Shown here one piece after another: positions 33,627 to 42,834 of a stretch of DNA of 64,000 bases (position 1 is its first letter; the number at the start of each line of letters is the position of its first letter). The stretch is taken from the NCBI RefSeq assembly GCF_000744775.1, contig NZ_JQMP01000003.1:434001-498000 (forward strand). Reading direction: 5' to 3'. This stretch comes from Thermorudis peleae (GTDB lineage: Bacteria; Chloroflexota; Chloroflexia; Thermomicrobiales; Thermomicrobiaceae). Both the position numbers and the translations under genes were made by a program. The notes under the pieces were generated by a model. That model was not told the DNA's origin. It did no database searches and saw nothing but the letters and a program-made list of their open reading frames with translations.

Positions 33627-35525
33627 TTAGACGGGTTGGAGCGTGCCATCCATGAGCATCATGATCCCGAAGTTGTCGCCGTAGGGTGAGTTCAGGTAGA
33701 TCGGGTTGCTATCCGGCGGCCATGGCTTGACGCGAACGTTTTCAAGCACTGGATTGTTCCCGTAGCGCTCCCAGAGTGGAATGATAGGTAAGAGTTCGTT
33801 GAAGGCGAGCGCTAAAGTCGTGACGGTCTGCCGTTGCTTGGCCTGATCAAGTCCAGCCGCGGCTTGGACGACGAGTTGCTCAAGGTCGACCGGGCCCACG
33901 ACATCGGTCTGCTGCTTGAGTTCGAACGCCATACCGCGGCCGCCGAAATTCGCGGCGATCGGAATGTTGTTGGTGAAAAGGTCTTGGACAAAGGAGAAGT
34001 GTGGATGTGGGCTGCTGCTCGATCCCCAGGCGAGAATTGCCCATTGGAAATTTCCTTTAGCGATCTCGTTGGTGTATTGGGGCGTGTCGATGCTGCGTAA
34101 GGTGATCTGGAACGCTGGCTTGAGCTGGTCAGCGATATTTTGGGCAGAGGCTGACCAGTCGGGATAGCCAGAGGGGAAGACTAGTTCGTACTTGGCCGGC
34201 TTGCCGTCCGGCGTCTGCCAGCCGTCTCCCGTTTGCTTCCAGCCGGCAGCGGTCAGGAGTTGCGCGGCTTTATTCGGGTCGCGTTGATAGGTGTTGAGTT
34301 TGCCCATTGCATCAGCATCAAGCCAGCTTGGCAAGAGGACGTCGGAGAAGCCAGCCATGTACTTGACGCCTTTACCAGAATCGCCCAACGAGACTGCCCC
34401 GCTCTGGTTGCGATCGATCAGGTAGGCCAGTGCCTGGCGGACGCGCTTGTCCTTGAACTCCGGTACCTTGTCCAAGTTAAAGCCGAGAGCGGGGCCAGAG
34501 TAAATCGGCGGACGGATAATGCGAAAGCCTTGCTGGATTAGCGCTTTCTCCGTTGGCGGAGGGAATGCGCCGGTGTGATAGTCGATTTGCTTGGAGAGAA
34601 CCAGGGTCGTTAGATCGGGAAGGCCGGTGTAGTTATAGAGGACAACGCGATCGAAGTGTGTGGTGCTGGCCATGACGCCGTTGGGATTTTTGACCAGCAC
34701 GAGCTGGGCGTTGGTAATGCTCTTATAGTCGAACTGGAAGGGCCCACTTGCGAGGATCTGGTCGGGGCGGAAACGGGTGATCTGATCGAGCAGTGCTTTG
34801 GCCTCGGGATCGTCCTGGGTCTTGCCAGCTTGCGCGAGTTGCTGTGCTTGCTGGCCGTATTGACCGTAGAGCTTTGCTGGCACGATGTGCAACTTCAGCG
34901 CGTAGCGTTCAACCACGCTTGAAACGTCGCTCAAGCGCAAGATAATCGTTGTGTCGTTCGGAGCTTCGACGGTTTTGACATATTTCCAGAGTACGTTGCG
35001 CAAGACCCATTCGCACCAGAAGGTTGCGAGGTAATCTTGCGATGTTAGTGGTGAGCCATCACTCCACTTCAACCCGCTCTTGAGGTTGATGGTAAAGGTC
35101 CCGGCGTTGGCATCGAACCCCCATTTCTCGGCGAGCAGTGGCATCCACTTCTGTTCTTTCCAGTAGTACATTGCGCTTGGAGCGAGCACGAGATCGTAGT
35201 AGATTGTGGGCGCGAGGATGCCTTGGGTCACGCCCTCGAGGAGATTGAAGTGGCCGTTCGGTGGCAGCTGGTACGAGGCTGCACCGTGAATTTCTTTCGT
35301 TCCCCCAGTTGTCGTGCGTGCGGGTGTCGCAGTAGCCGGTGCGGACGTCGTGGCCGGTGTTGTCGTGCTGGTCGTGTTGCCAGCGGTGGGCGTACTGCCG
35401 CCCTGGCTTGTCTGCTTGCCGCCGCAGGCAGCGAGCAGTGCGCTTGCGGCAATGCCACCAGTAAGGGTCAAGAACCGACGGCGGCTATAGCGGGGTGTCG
35501 TCTCAGGGCTATGCAACTGGACCAT
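33627..35525 (-). CDS. ABC transporter substrate-binding lipoprotein (family 5), copy 2
   Basis: About 632 residues. Twin-arginine-like signal (SRRRFLTLTGG) and lipobox LAAC, a Thr/Ala linker to about residue 80, then a family-5 (Opp/Dpp-type) binding domain with SGLKWSDGSPLTSQDY and DFRPDQ-like segments. ATG 35525 lies directly after AAGGAGG, a short spacing; TTG 35516 at 9-nt spacing is a possible true start. It is clearly a paralogue of the gene at 35641-37533 and shares the C-terminus NPIYLNSPYGDNFGIMML. Family-5 proteins bind oligopeptides or oligosaccharides. Confidence 0.9.
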   Translation of the reverse strand: MVQLHSPETTPRYSRRRFLTLTGGIAASALLAACGGKQTSQGGSTPTAGNTTSTTTPATTSAPATATPARTTTGGTKEIHGAASYQLPPNGHFNLLEGVTQGILAPTIYYDLVLAPSAMYYWKEQKWMPLLAEKWGFDANAGTFTINLKSGLKWSDGSPLTSQDYLATFWCEWVLRNVLWKYVKTVEAPNDTTIILRLSDVSSVVERYALKLHIVPAKLYGQYGQQAQQLAQAGKTQDDPEAKALLDQITRFRPDQILASGPFQFDYKSITNAQLVLVKNPNGVMASTTHFDRVVLYNYTGLPDLTTLVLSKQIDYHTGAFPPPTEKALIQQGFRIIRPPIYSGPALGFNLDKVPEFKDKRVRQALAYLIDRNQSGAVSLGDSGKGVKYMAGFSDVLLPSWLDADAMGKLNTYQRDPNKAAQLLTAAGWKQTGDGWQTPDGKPAKYELVFPSGYPDWSASAQNIADQLKPAFQITLRSIDTPQYTNEIAKGNFQWAILAWGSSSSPHPHFSFVQDLFTNNIPIAANFGGRGMAFELKQQTDVVGPVDLEQLVVQAAAGLDQAKQRQTVTTLALAFNELLPIIPLWERYGNNPVLENVRVKPWPPDSNPIYLNSPYGDNFGIMMLMDGTLQPV

Positions 35526-35640
35526 CCTCCTTACTTTTTCTCTTACTGCTCCCTGTTCTCCAGCCGCTGTGTGCTCCCCCAGAGGGGGCGCGCGAAGCGC
35601 AACCATGCGCTTCGCGCGCCTGCTCAGTGCGAGGCTGACA

Positions 35641-37533
35641 CTAGACTGGTTTGAGCGTGCCCGTGAGCAGCATCATGACGCAGAAGTTGTCCCCATAGGG
35701 CGCGTTGAGATAGATCGGATCGCTATCAGCAGGCCACGGTTGAACACGCACGCCTTCGATCACCGGATTGTTGCCGTAACGCTCCCAGAGTGGGACCATC
35801 GGCACCAGTTCGTTGAAGGCGAGCGCGACCTTGGCGACTGCGTCTTTCTGTTTCGCTTCATCAAGACCTTGGCCAGCTTGGACGACGAGCTGTTCGAGGT
35901 CAACTTGACCGAGCACATCGGTCTGCTGCTTGAGCTCGAACGCCATGCCCTTGCCGCCTTGGTTGGCGGCAATCGGGATGTTGTGGGTGAAGAGGTCTTG
36001 CACGAAGGAGAAGTGGGGATGCGGGTTGGTGCTCGAGCCCCATGCCTGAATTGCCAGCTGGAAGTTACCTTTGTCAACCTCAATCGGCTGTTGGCTATAG
36101 GTGATTGAGCGTGGCGTGACCTTGATGCCGAACTTGGTCAGCTGTTCGGCAGCGTTCTGCGCTGCGGCCGACCAGTCAGCGTATTCGGCGGGGAAGAGCA
36201 ATTCATACTCGGCGTTCTTGCCATCTGGTGTCTGCCAGGTGTTGCCGTTCTTCTTCCAGCCAGCAGCGGTAAGCAATTGTTCAGCCTTGCTGGTGTCATA
36301 CGGATAGGTGTTGAGTTTGCTCAGGGTATCCTGCCCAAGCCAGTCCGGCACCATGATGTCGGAGAAGCCTGCCATATACTTCACGGCTTTGCCTGAGTCG
36401 CCGAGGGCGACTGTGCCGTTCTGGTTGCGGTCAATGGCATGGGCGATGGCCTGCCGAGCCCGCTTGTCCTTGAACTCTGGCAGCTTGTCCAGGTTGAAGA
36501 GCAAGGCCGGGCCGGAGTAGACCGGCGGGCGAATGATCCGGATGCCAGCCTGCTGGAAGGCCTTTTCGGTCGCGGGCGGGAAGCCGTGTGTTGCGTAATC
36601 GACTTGCTTGGAGAGCACAACCGGCGTGACGTCAGGTGTCTCGCCATTGAAGATCACGAGCTTATCAAAGAGCACCTTGTCGGCGTTGACACCGTTCGGG
36701 TTCTTGACGAGCGTGAGCTGGGCGTTGGTGATGCTCTTGTAATCGAACTGGAATGGGCCGCTCGCCAGGATCTGGTCGGGGCGGAAGTTGGTAATAGCAT
36801 TGAGCACTTGCTGGCCTTCGGGCGCGTCCATGTTCTTGCCGCTATTGAAGAGGTCTTGGACTTGCTTGGCGAGGCTGCCGTACTGTTTGTCGGCGACGAT
36901 GTGGAGCTTGAGCATGTAGCGTTCGACGACGGTGGAAGGATTGTTCATGTGGACGCGCACCGTGCGCTCGTCTGGTGTTTCGACCGTGTCGATGTACTTC
37001 CAGACGACGTTTCGCAGGGCGCGGACACACCAGAGGGTTGTGGCCACGTCCTTGGACGTCAAGGACGAGCCATCGCTCCACTTGAGCCCGGTCTTGAGCG
37101 TGACGGTGAAGGTGTTGGCGCTTGGGTCGAAGCTCCACTTCTCGGCCAAGAGCGGCAGCCACTGCTTCTGTTTCCAGTAGTACATGGCCATGGGGGAGAG
37201 GACGACGTCGTGGTAAATGCCGCCGGCGAGGATTCCTTTGGTCACGCCATCGAGCAGGTTGAAATGGCCGTTCGGTGGCACAAGGTACGGCCACGCACCA
37301 TGGAATTCTTTGCCGGTCGTCGCAACGGCGGCCTTGGTCGGCGTTGCCGCAGCAGTCGGTGTTTGGCCAGCTGCCGCAGCGGTTGGTGATGCGCTGGTTT
37401 GTGCGGGGGCGGTGGTTGGCGTGGCCTTGCTCCCGCCGCCGCAGGCCGCGAGCATCGCACTTGCGGTGGCACCACCGACGAACGCCAGGAACCGGCGTCG
37501 GCTCAGTCGTGGCATGTGGCGCTCTTGCGTCAT
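35641..37533 (-). CDS. ABC transporter substrate-binding lipoprotein (family 5), copy 1
   Basis: 630 residues: SRRRFLAFVGG twin-arginine-like signal, lipobox LAAC, Thr/Pro/Ala linker, then the family-5 domain with TGLKWSDGSSLTSKDVA and PYDTSKAEQLLTAAGW. It shares most landmarks with the downstream copy, so they arose by tandem duplication. ATG 37533 follows GAGGAGGAGCAACC. Two binding proteins feeding one permease/ATPase set suggests two related ligands, for example different chain lengths of amino-sugar oligomers or muropeptides. Confidence 0.9.
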   Translation of the reverse strand: MTQERHMPRLSRRRFLAFVGGATASAMLAACGGGSKATPTTAPAQTSASPTAAAAGQTPTAAATPTKAAVATTGKEFHGAWPYLVPPNGHFNLLDGVTKGILAGGIYHDVVLSPMAMYYWKQKQWLPLLAEKWSFDPSANTFTVTLKTGLKWSDGSSLTSKDVATTLWCVRALRNVVWKYIDTVETPDERTVRVHMNNPSTVVERYMLKLHIVADKQYGSLAKQVQDLFNSGKNMDAPEGQQVLNAITNFRPDQILASGPFQFDYKSITNAQLTLVKNPNGVNADKVLFDKLVIFNGETPDVTPVVLSKQVDYATHGFPPATEKAFQQAGIRIIRPPVYSGPALLFNLDKLPEFKDKRARQAIAHAIDRNQNGTVALGDSGKAVKYMAGFSDIMVPDWLGQDTLSKLNTYPYDTSKAEQLLTAAGWKKNGNTWQTPDGKNAEYELLFPAEYADWSAAAQNAAEQLTKFGIKVTPRSITYSQQPIEVDKGNFQLAIQAWGSSTNPHPHFSFVQDLFTHNIPIAANQGGKGMAFELKQQTDVLGQVDLEQLVVQAGQGLDEAKQKDAVAKVALAFNELVPMVPLWERYGNNPVIEGVRVQPWPADSDPIYLNAPYGDNFCVMMLLTGTLKPV

Positions 37534-37599
37534 GGTTGCTCCTCCTCTCGGCTTGGTGTTGCTCTGACCGTTCACGACAATGTGTCCACGCTGTGCTGT

Positions 37600-37785
37600 T
37601 CATTCATGTCGCTGTCGCCGAACAAGCGCGATGACAAGCCCGAGAAAGCAGAGGCTGATGAACAGGCTCACGAGGCTGATGGGGAAGGCAGGCGTGCCAC
37701 GCGGGGCGAGGGCGACCGCGAACAGGCTAAGGATGAGAAAGAACAGCACGAGTGTGAAGGCTGCGCGCCCGAGTTCTGGTGACAT
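37600..37785 (-). CDS. Small two-helix membrane protein within transporter operon
   Basis: 61 residues, two hydrophobic helices (about 8-29 and 35-54) and a basic C-terminus (RRQRHE). It sits between the OppF-type ATPase gene and the first binding-protein gene on the same strand. A Shine-Dalgarno is not strong (GGCAGG close to the ATG). No family recognised. It may be a small accessory of the transporter, or not expressed. Confidence 0.5.
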   Translation of the reverse strand: MSPELGRAAFTLVLFFLILSLFAVALAPRGTPAFPISLVSLFISLCFLGLVIALVRRQRHE

Positions 37786-37805
37786 CCTGCCGTCCCGCTC
37801 TGCCG

Positions 37806-38876
37806 TTACCCGGATGGATTCAGACCGCTTGACGGCGACAGCGCTGTGCTCTCACCCCCTGTTCCCGCTGCTGCCGGTGGCAGCGCATGACCGTTCGCGT
37901 GCTCACGAGCGACGATGTGGCAGGCGACCCGTCGTCCATCCAGTGGCGTCAGTTCCGGCACGATCGTGTCGCACAAGCCGGCTTCAAAGAGTGGACAACG
38001 TGGGTGGAAGCTACAGCCCGGTGGAATGTTGAGGAGGCTGGGAATATCAAGACTGCGGAGCTGCAGCTTCTGCTTGCTGCGGGTCAGATCTGGATCGGGC
38101 TCCGGGATCGCAGCGAGCAAGGCACGGGTGTATGGGTGCTGCGGGGTGTTGATTAAGGCTGGAGTCGGGCCGATTTCGACGACGCGGCCAAGGTACATGA
38201 CGGCGATCGAGCCTTCCCAGCCGAAATATTTGGCGATTGCAAGGTCGTGCGTGATGAACAAGAACCCGACGCCCAAGTCGTCGCGCAGGCGGCGAAGGGT
38301 GTTCAGCAGGCTGACCCGAATGGAGACGTCGACCATCGAGGTTGCCTCATCGGCCACGATGAACTGGGGTTGGACGGTCAGGGCTCGCGCGATGGCGACA
38401 CGCTGGCGCTGGCCACCAGAGAGTTGATGCGGGTATTTCCAGAGGAAGTTTTCGGGAGGCGTGAGATCAACGAGGGTAAGCAGCTCGTGGACACGCCGGA
38501 GTGTGGCGGCCTGGCCGCGCGTGAAGCCGTGATGCTGGAGGGGCGCGGCAAGGGTATCGTAGACGGTATGGACCGGATTGAGCGATGCGTAGGGATCCTG
38601 GTGGATGATCTGGACGGCACGGCGGAAACGGCGGAATGCGTCATGGTCGAGTTGCCAGATGTCCTGACCGCCGAAGCGCACGCTGCCGGCCGTAGGTTTG
38701 AGCAATCCTGCAGCAATTTTGCCGGTTGTTGTCTTGCCAGAGCCGCTTTCGCCAACGAGACAGATGACCTGGCCCGGGGCGATGGTGAGCGAGACATGAT
38801 CGACTGCGCGAACCGAACGCCGACCAACGCGGAATTCCTGGGTGACCTGGTCAAGGGCAAGCTGAAGCTCAGGCAT
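37806..38876 (-). CDS. ABC transporter ATPase, OppF/DppF type
   Basis: 356 residues. Walker A GESGSGKTTTG, Q-loop IIHQDPYASLNP, signature LSGGQRQRV, Walker B FIVADEAT and H-loop ITHDLA are all intact. The C-terminal oligopeptide-type domain with PPGCSFHPRCP supplies Cys residues of the Opp-type tail (Fe-S in some members). The start at 38876 overlaps the OppD-type gene by 8 nt; the long upstream frame extension is not real. It works with the OppD-type ATPase as a heterodimer. Confidence 0.92.
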   Translation of the reverse strand: MPELQLALDQVTQEFRVGRRSVRAVDHVSLTIAPGQVICLVGESGSGKTTTGKIAAGLLKPTAGSVRFGGQDIWQLDHDAFRRFRRAVQIIHQDPYASLNPVHTVYDTLAAPLQHHGFTRGQAATLRRVHELLTLVDLTPPENFLWKYPHQLSGGQRQRVAIARALTVQPQFIVADEATSMVDVSIRVSLLNTLRRLRDDLGVGFLFITHDLAIAKYFGWEGSIAVMYLGRVVEIGPTPALINTPQHPYTRALLAAIPEPDPDLTRSKQKLQLRSLDIPSLLNIPPGCSFHPRCPLFEAGLCDTIVPELTPLDGRRVACHIVAREHANGHALPPAAAGTGGESTALSPSSGLNPSG

Positions 38877-39897
38877 GCTCGACCACCTGTCGTTCGAGGG
38901 TGACGCGCTGCCAGTAGTGGCAGGCGCTGGTATGACCGTCGGCGACGTGATACAGGGGCGGCTCTTCCTGGCTGCAGCGTGGTTGGGCATAGGGGCAGCG
39001 TGGATGGAAGCTACAGCCGGAAGGCGGTGTGATGAGTCCAGGCGGGCTACCCGGAATTGAGGCGATCTCGTAGAGGTCGCCAGTGATTGGCGGGACCGCT
39101 TTGAGCAAGCCGACGGTATATGGATGCCGTGATCGATAGAAGATCTCGCGGACGTTGCCGAGTTCGACGATTTTGCCAGCGTACATTGTCGCGACACGGT
39201 CGGCTAGCTCAGCGGCGAGGGCGAGGTCGTGCGAGATGAAAATCATGGCGAAGCCGAGTTGGTCGCGAAGCTGACGCAGCATGTCGATGATGGCGCGTTG
39301 CGTGAGGATGTCGAGGGCAGTGGTCGGCTCGTCGTAGATGATCACCTGGGGGTCGAGCAGCAGGCTAAGTGCGATCATGACCCGCTGGCGCATGCCGCCG
39401 GAGAGTTCATGCGGGTAGGCGCGCAGCACCCGGCCCGGCTCGAGCTGGACGAGGCGGAGCAAGTGCTCAGCGCGATCATAGACTTCGGCTTTCGAGAGGC
39501 GGGCATGGGCACGCGCGGTGTCCCAGAACTGCTCGGCGATGCGGAGCACGGGATTGAGGGCGTTGAGGGCACCCTGGAAGACCATGGCGCACTCTTTCCA
39601 GCGGTACGCGCGGGTCGCGTCGTCGTCGAGTGTCAGGATGTCGGTGGTCTGTCCATCGCGGAAACGGTAGTGGACGGTGCCGCGTGTCTCGGCGCTTTTC
39701 GGCAGCAGACGGAGGAGGGCAAGGCCAAGCGTCGATTTGCCACAGCCGCTTTCACCGATCAGCGCGAGGCTTTCGTTGGGATAGAGGTCGAAGCTAATGC
39801 CGCGCACAGCGTGGACCCATCCGGCACGGGTTTGGTAGTCGACGATCAAGTCGCGTACAGCGAGCACGGGCTGCGTGTGAGGTGTTTGTGCCGTCAT
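38869..39897 (-). CDS. ABC transporter ATPase, OppD/DppD type
   Basis: 342 residues. Walker A GESGCGKSTLG, Q-loop VFQGALNALNP, signature LSGGMRQRV, Walker B VIIYDEPT, H-loop ISHDLA, and the C-terminal CSFHPRCPYAQPRC tail typical of the oligopeptide family. ATG 39897 has GAAGGGTAATG upstream; the extra N-terminal frame overlaps the permease gene and is dropped. Together with the following gene it powers the importer. Confidence 0.92.
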   Translation of the reverse strand: MTAQTPHTQPVLAVRDLIVDYQTRAGWVHAVRGISFDLYPNESLALIGESGCGKSTLGLALLRLLPKSAETRGTVHYRFRDGQTTDILTLDDDATRAYRWKECAMVFQGALNALNPVLRIAEQFWDTARAHARLSKAEVYDRAEHLLRLVQLEPGRVLRAYPHELSGGMRQRVMIALSLLLDPQVIIYDEPTTALDILTQRAIIDMLRQLRDQLGFAMIFISHDLALAAELADRVATMYAGKIVELGNVREIFYRSRHPYTVGLLKAVPPITGDLYEIASIPGSPPGLITPPSGCSFHPRCPYAQPRCSQEEPPLYHVADGHTSACHYWQRVTLERQVVEHA

Positions 39898-39904
39898 CGT
39901 GTCA

Positions 39905-40813
39905 TTACCCTTCACGCAATCGTGGGTTAAACACCTGCTCAAGCGATCGTGTCATGGTGACCATCGAGAGCTGAAGCAGTGAGATTGCGATGACTGGCGC
40001 GAGGATATACGGCATGCTGTCGCGGTAGAAGATGGCGCCGCGTGTCCAGGCAAGGTTGAGCATGATGCCCCAGTTGTCGCCGGCAAGCGGGGCAAGACCG
40101 AGGAAGTAGAGCACGACTTGACCGTAGATGGCGCCAGTCATGCCGATGGTAAAGCTCATCAAGATGTAGCTGGCCATGTTGGGCAGGATTTCGCGGAAGA
40201 GGATATGGAACAGGCCAAGGTCAAGTGCGCGGGCCGCTTCGACATACTCACGCGCTTTGAGGGAGAGGACCTGGGCACGGACGGCCCGGAGCAGTGTTGG
40301 CCAGTTGAGCAGTGCCAGGATGAGGGCGAGGAGCCAGGGGCGATTCAGCCGGACGAATGCGGCAAGGACAACGAGCAATGGCAACTGCGGGATCGTCAGC
40401 ACGACGTCGGTGATGAGCATGACAATGCTGTCGAGCACCCCTTCAACGTAGGCGACGAGGGCGCCGAGCGTGATGGCGATGAGCGTGGAGAGGATTGCGG
40501 CGAGCGCGCCCACGAGGATGATTGGACGGCCGCCGCGCACGACTTGCGTCAGCACATCGCGGCCTTCGTAATCGGTGCCAAGGGGGTGAGACCAGCTTGG
40601 CGGCTGATAGATTTGGGCCATGTTCGGCTCGCCGGATGAGGGGGCGATGAGCGGGCCAAAGAGGGCGAGCGCAATGAAGAACAGCACGCCGAGAAAGCCG
40701 AGGAAGCCGACCTTGTTCTGCCAGAGCACACTCAGGCCAAGGCGGAGGCTCCGTGCGAGGCGGTGCGCGAGGCTGGGCGGCTTCATCGCCAGGAGCTCAG
40801 GCTGGGCGGTCAT
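39905..40813 (-). CDS. ABC transporter permease, OppC/DppC type
   Basis: 302-residue inner membrane permease with six helices. HPLGTDYEGRDVLTQVVRGGR is the hallmark N-terminal loop of the OppC family. The EAA region reads EAARALDLGLFHILFREILPNM. It overlaps the OppB-type gene by ATGA and is followed by the ATPase genes. Confidence 0.92.
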   Translation of the reverse strand: MTAQPELLAMKPPSLAHRLARSLRLGLSVLWQNKVGFLGFLGVLFFIALALFGPLIAPSSGEPNMAQIYQPPSWSHPLGTDYEGRDVLTQVVRGGRPIILVGALAAILSTLIAITLGALVAYVEGVLDSIVMLITDVVLTIPQLPLLVVLAAFVRLNRPWLLALILALLNWPTLLRAVRAQVLSLKAREYVEAARALDLGLFHILFREILPNMASYILMSFTIGMTGAIYGQVVLYFLGLAPLAGDNWGIMLNLAWTRGAIFYRDSMPYILAPVIAISLLQLSMVTMTRSLEQVFNPRLREG

Positions 40814-41913
40814 CGCTGGCTCCCTCCCATGGCGCGAATCCGGGGGTCGAGGCGGCTGTAGAGCAAGTCGGCAAGCACGTTTGCGAGCACGACTGCGAAG
40901 GTGATGATGAGGAAGATGCCCTGCATGATTGGGTAGTCTCGTTGGTTAATGGCTTGGAGGAGGATGTAGCCGATGCCTTGATATTGGAAGATTTGCTCGA
41001 TCACGACTGCACCACCGACGACGAAACCCGCGGCGATCGCTGCCTGGGTGAAGAGCGGCAGGATCGCGTTGCGACCGACATAGGCGCTCATGATGCGGCC
41101 ATCTTTGAGTCCGCGGGCGCGTGCGACAGTGACGAAGTCTTCGCCGAGGGTGGCGATTGTTGACGATTTCATGAGGAGGAGCCAGGAGCCGATGGTCGTC
41201 AAGACGTAGGTCGCGATGGGCAGGGAGGCATGGTAGAGCGCGTCTTTGATGAAACTAATACTGAGTGACGGCTGGACACCGGGCGAGTACGCGCCGCGCA
41301 TTTCGGCGATGGGGAACCAGCCAAGCCGGACGCCGAAGAAGACGACGATCACGATGGCGACGAGGTAGTTGGGTACGGACTGGAAGAAGGAGCCGAGCGC
41401 GGTGAGAAGGTGGTCAATTGGGCGTTCGCGGCGATAGGCAGTCAGCATGCCGAGGAGGACCCCGAGCGCGAAGCTGAGGAGGAGGCCAAGACCGGTGCTA
41501 AAGAGGGTCCAGGGGAGATACGTTGCAATGATGCTCGTCACGGTCGTACCGGGCGAGGTAATGGACTTGCCGAAATCACCGTGCGCGAGTGCCTGGAGGT
41601 AGTCGCGGTACTGAGCGAGCAGCGGCTCGTTGGGATTGAACGCGAAGAGCGCTGCGGCTTGGTTGGCCGCGTCCTGGTAGGAGAAACCGTACTGCGAGAT
41701 CAGGGTGTTGATGTAGACGTCGACCGGGTTGCCGGGCATGAGCCGGATCAGGAAGAACGTCAGGGTCGAGACGAGATAAATGGTGAGGGCGGCTTTCAGT
41801 AGACGGCGGACGATGTAGCTTCGCCAGAGGATGAGAGCGAAGCGTCCGAGTGTTGCCGCTGCACTGGCAGCTGATTGAGCTGACGTTGTCTCAACAGTGG
41901 CAGGCCGTGCCAC
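40810..41913 (-). CDS. ABC transporter permease, OppB/DppB type
   Basis: 367 residues with six helices. RRLLKAALTIYLVSTLTFFLIRLMPGNP is the typical first helix (shown here only as motif), and the EAA loop region is ARARGLKDGRIMSAYVGRNAILP. GTG 41913 is the start, 5 nt after GAGGAG. It is 17 nt downstream of the GntR gene, so the regulator and transporter share a transcript. Confidence 0.9.
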   Translation of the reverse strand: MARPATVETTSAQSAASAAATLGRFALILWRSYIVRRLLKAALTIYLVSTLTFFLIRLMPGNPVDVYINTLISQYGFSYQDAANQAAALFAFNPNEPLLAQYRDYLQALAHGDFGKSITSPGTTVTSIIATYLPWTLFSTGLGLLLSFALGVLLGMLTAYRRERPIDHLLTALGSFFQSVPNYLVAIVIVVFFGVRLGWFPIAEMRGAYSPGVQPSLSISFIKDALYHASLPIATYVLTTIGSWLLLMKSSTIATLGEDFVTVARARGLKDGRIMSAYVGRNAILPLFTQAAIAAGFVVGGAVVIEQIFQYQGIGYILLQAINQRDYPIMQGIFLIITFAVVLANVLADLLYSRLDPRIRAMGGSQR

Positions 41914-41930
41914 AGGTACTCCTCTCTGCG

Positions 41931-42743
41931 CTAGGTACCGATCGATTGATGCGTGTCCGCTGCGACATTGAGCTGTTCGGGGAAGGTCCAGTCGGGTTCA
42001 GTCAGGACGAGTTGTGGCGGTCGAGTCAGCGGTGTGAAGAGCTTATAGCGGTCGCCACGATAGAGGCTACGGACGAGTTCGACAGGGCGATCGAATTGGT
42101 CGTAACTTAAGCGCACCTGGCGGAAGGCCGGCAAGCCGGGTGGCAAGCCGAACAGCCGAGCTTCTTGTGGGGTGAGTACGACCGCTTCAATGGTCTGCTC
42201 ACCGTGGGTGAGTTCGATGCCGTAGTGCTCAGCCAGCCAAGCGTAGAGCGAGCGGTCGGTGAGGTCGGCTTCGGCGAGCAAGGGAAAGCGTTCGGCAGAG
42301 ATGTAGACCGTTTCGAGTGCCATGGGTTCGCCGTTGGCCAGGCGTAGTCGGGTGAGCATGATGACGGGCGCGCCTTCGGCGATCGCCAGTCGAGCGGCGA
42401 GTTCGGCATCGGCGGGAATGTGCTGGTTGGCGAGCGTGCGGCTGCCTGGTGTGAGGCCACGGCGGCGCATCTCTTCGGAAAACGAGGTGAGGACGAGTCC
42501 CTGCTCGACCTTCGGGCGCGCGACGAAGGTGCCGCGGCCCTGGATGCGTTCGAGTTTGCCGGCGAGGACGAGTTGCTGCAGGGCCTGACGCACCGTAATG
42601 CGGCTGACGCCGTACTCTTGCTCGAGTTCGCGCTCTGAGGGGAAGCGATCGCCGGGATGAAGTTGCGCGATGCGCGCTTCGAGTGCCTGTTGTAGCAGCC
42701 GGTATTTTGGCAGCGACGGGCGCTGCGCGTTCCACGTCTGCAC
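41931..42743 (-). CDS. GntR-family (HutC/UTRA) transcriptional regulator
   Basis: 270 residues. N-terminal winged helix-turn-helix with the GntR signature FPSERELEQEYGVSRITVRQAL, GKLERIQGRGTFVA, then a C-terminal UTRA ligand domain (TSFSEEMRRRG to the end). Members such as NagR/YvoA and DasR sense GlcNAc-6-P or GlcN-6-P, which fits the nag genes in the same operon. The start GTG 42743 follows GAAGGA; the longer frame runs into the operator-like palindrome and promoter. It probably represses its own operon. Confidence 0.88.
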   Translation of the reverse strand: MQTWNAQRPSLPKYRLLQQALEARIAQLHPGDRFPSERELEQEYGVSRITVRQALQQLVLAGKLERIQGRGTFVARPKVEQGLVLTSFSEEMRRRGLTPGSRTLANQHIPADAELAARLAIAEGAPVIMLTRLRLANGEPMALETVYISAERFPLLAEADLTDRSLYAWLAEHYGIELTHGEQTIEAVVLTPQEARLFGLPPGLPAFRQVRLSYDQFDRPVELVRSLYRGDRYKLFTPLTRPPQLVLTEPDWTFPEQLNVAADTHQSIGT

Positions 42744-42783
42744 GTGGGCTATCCTTCGCTTCAATTGGTCAAGACGTTCGGAT

Positions 42784-42834
42784 GTTATAACCACCTCTTG
42801 TTGGCAGTATACCGATGTAACCCTGCGTTGTCAA
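42784..42834 (-). promoter_or_regulatory. Promoter and candidate operator of the amino-sugar operon
   Basis: On the minus strand TTGACA (42834-42829), 17 nt, TATACT (42811-42806), an almost perfect housekeeping promoter. Between the -10 and the GntR start lies GTTATAAC (42784-42791), a perfect 8-bp palindrome in a TGGTTATAACA context, vaguely like NagR/DasR sites, and a candidate site for autoregulation. Confidence 0.75.

Noticed and set aside
36439-37389. Plus-strand frame of 316 codons over the first binding-protein gene
   Set aside because: Antisense shadow in GC-rich DNA; rich in Val/Gly/Asp without any motif.
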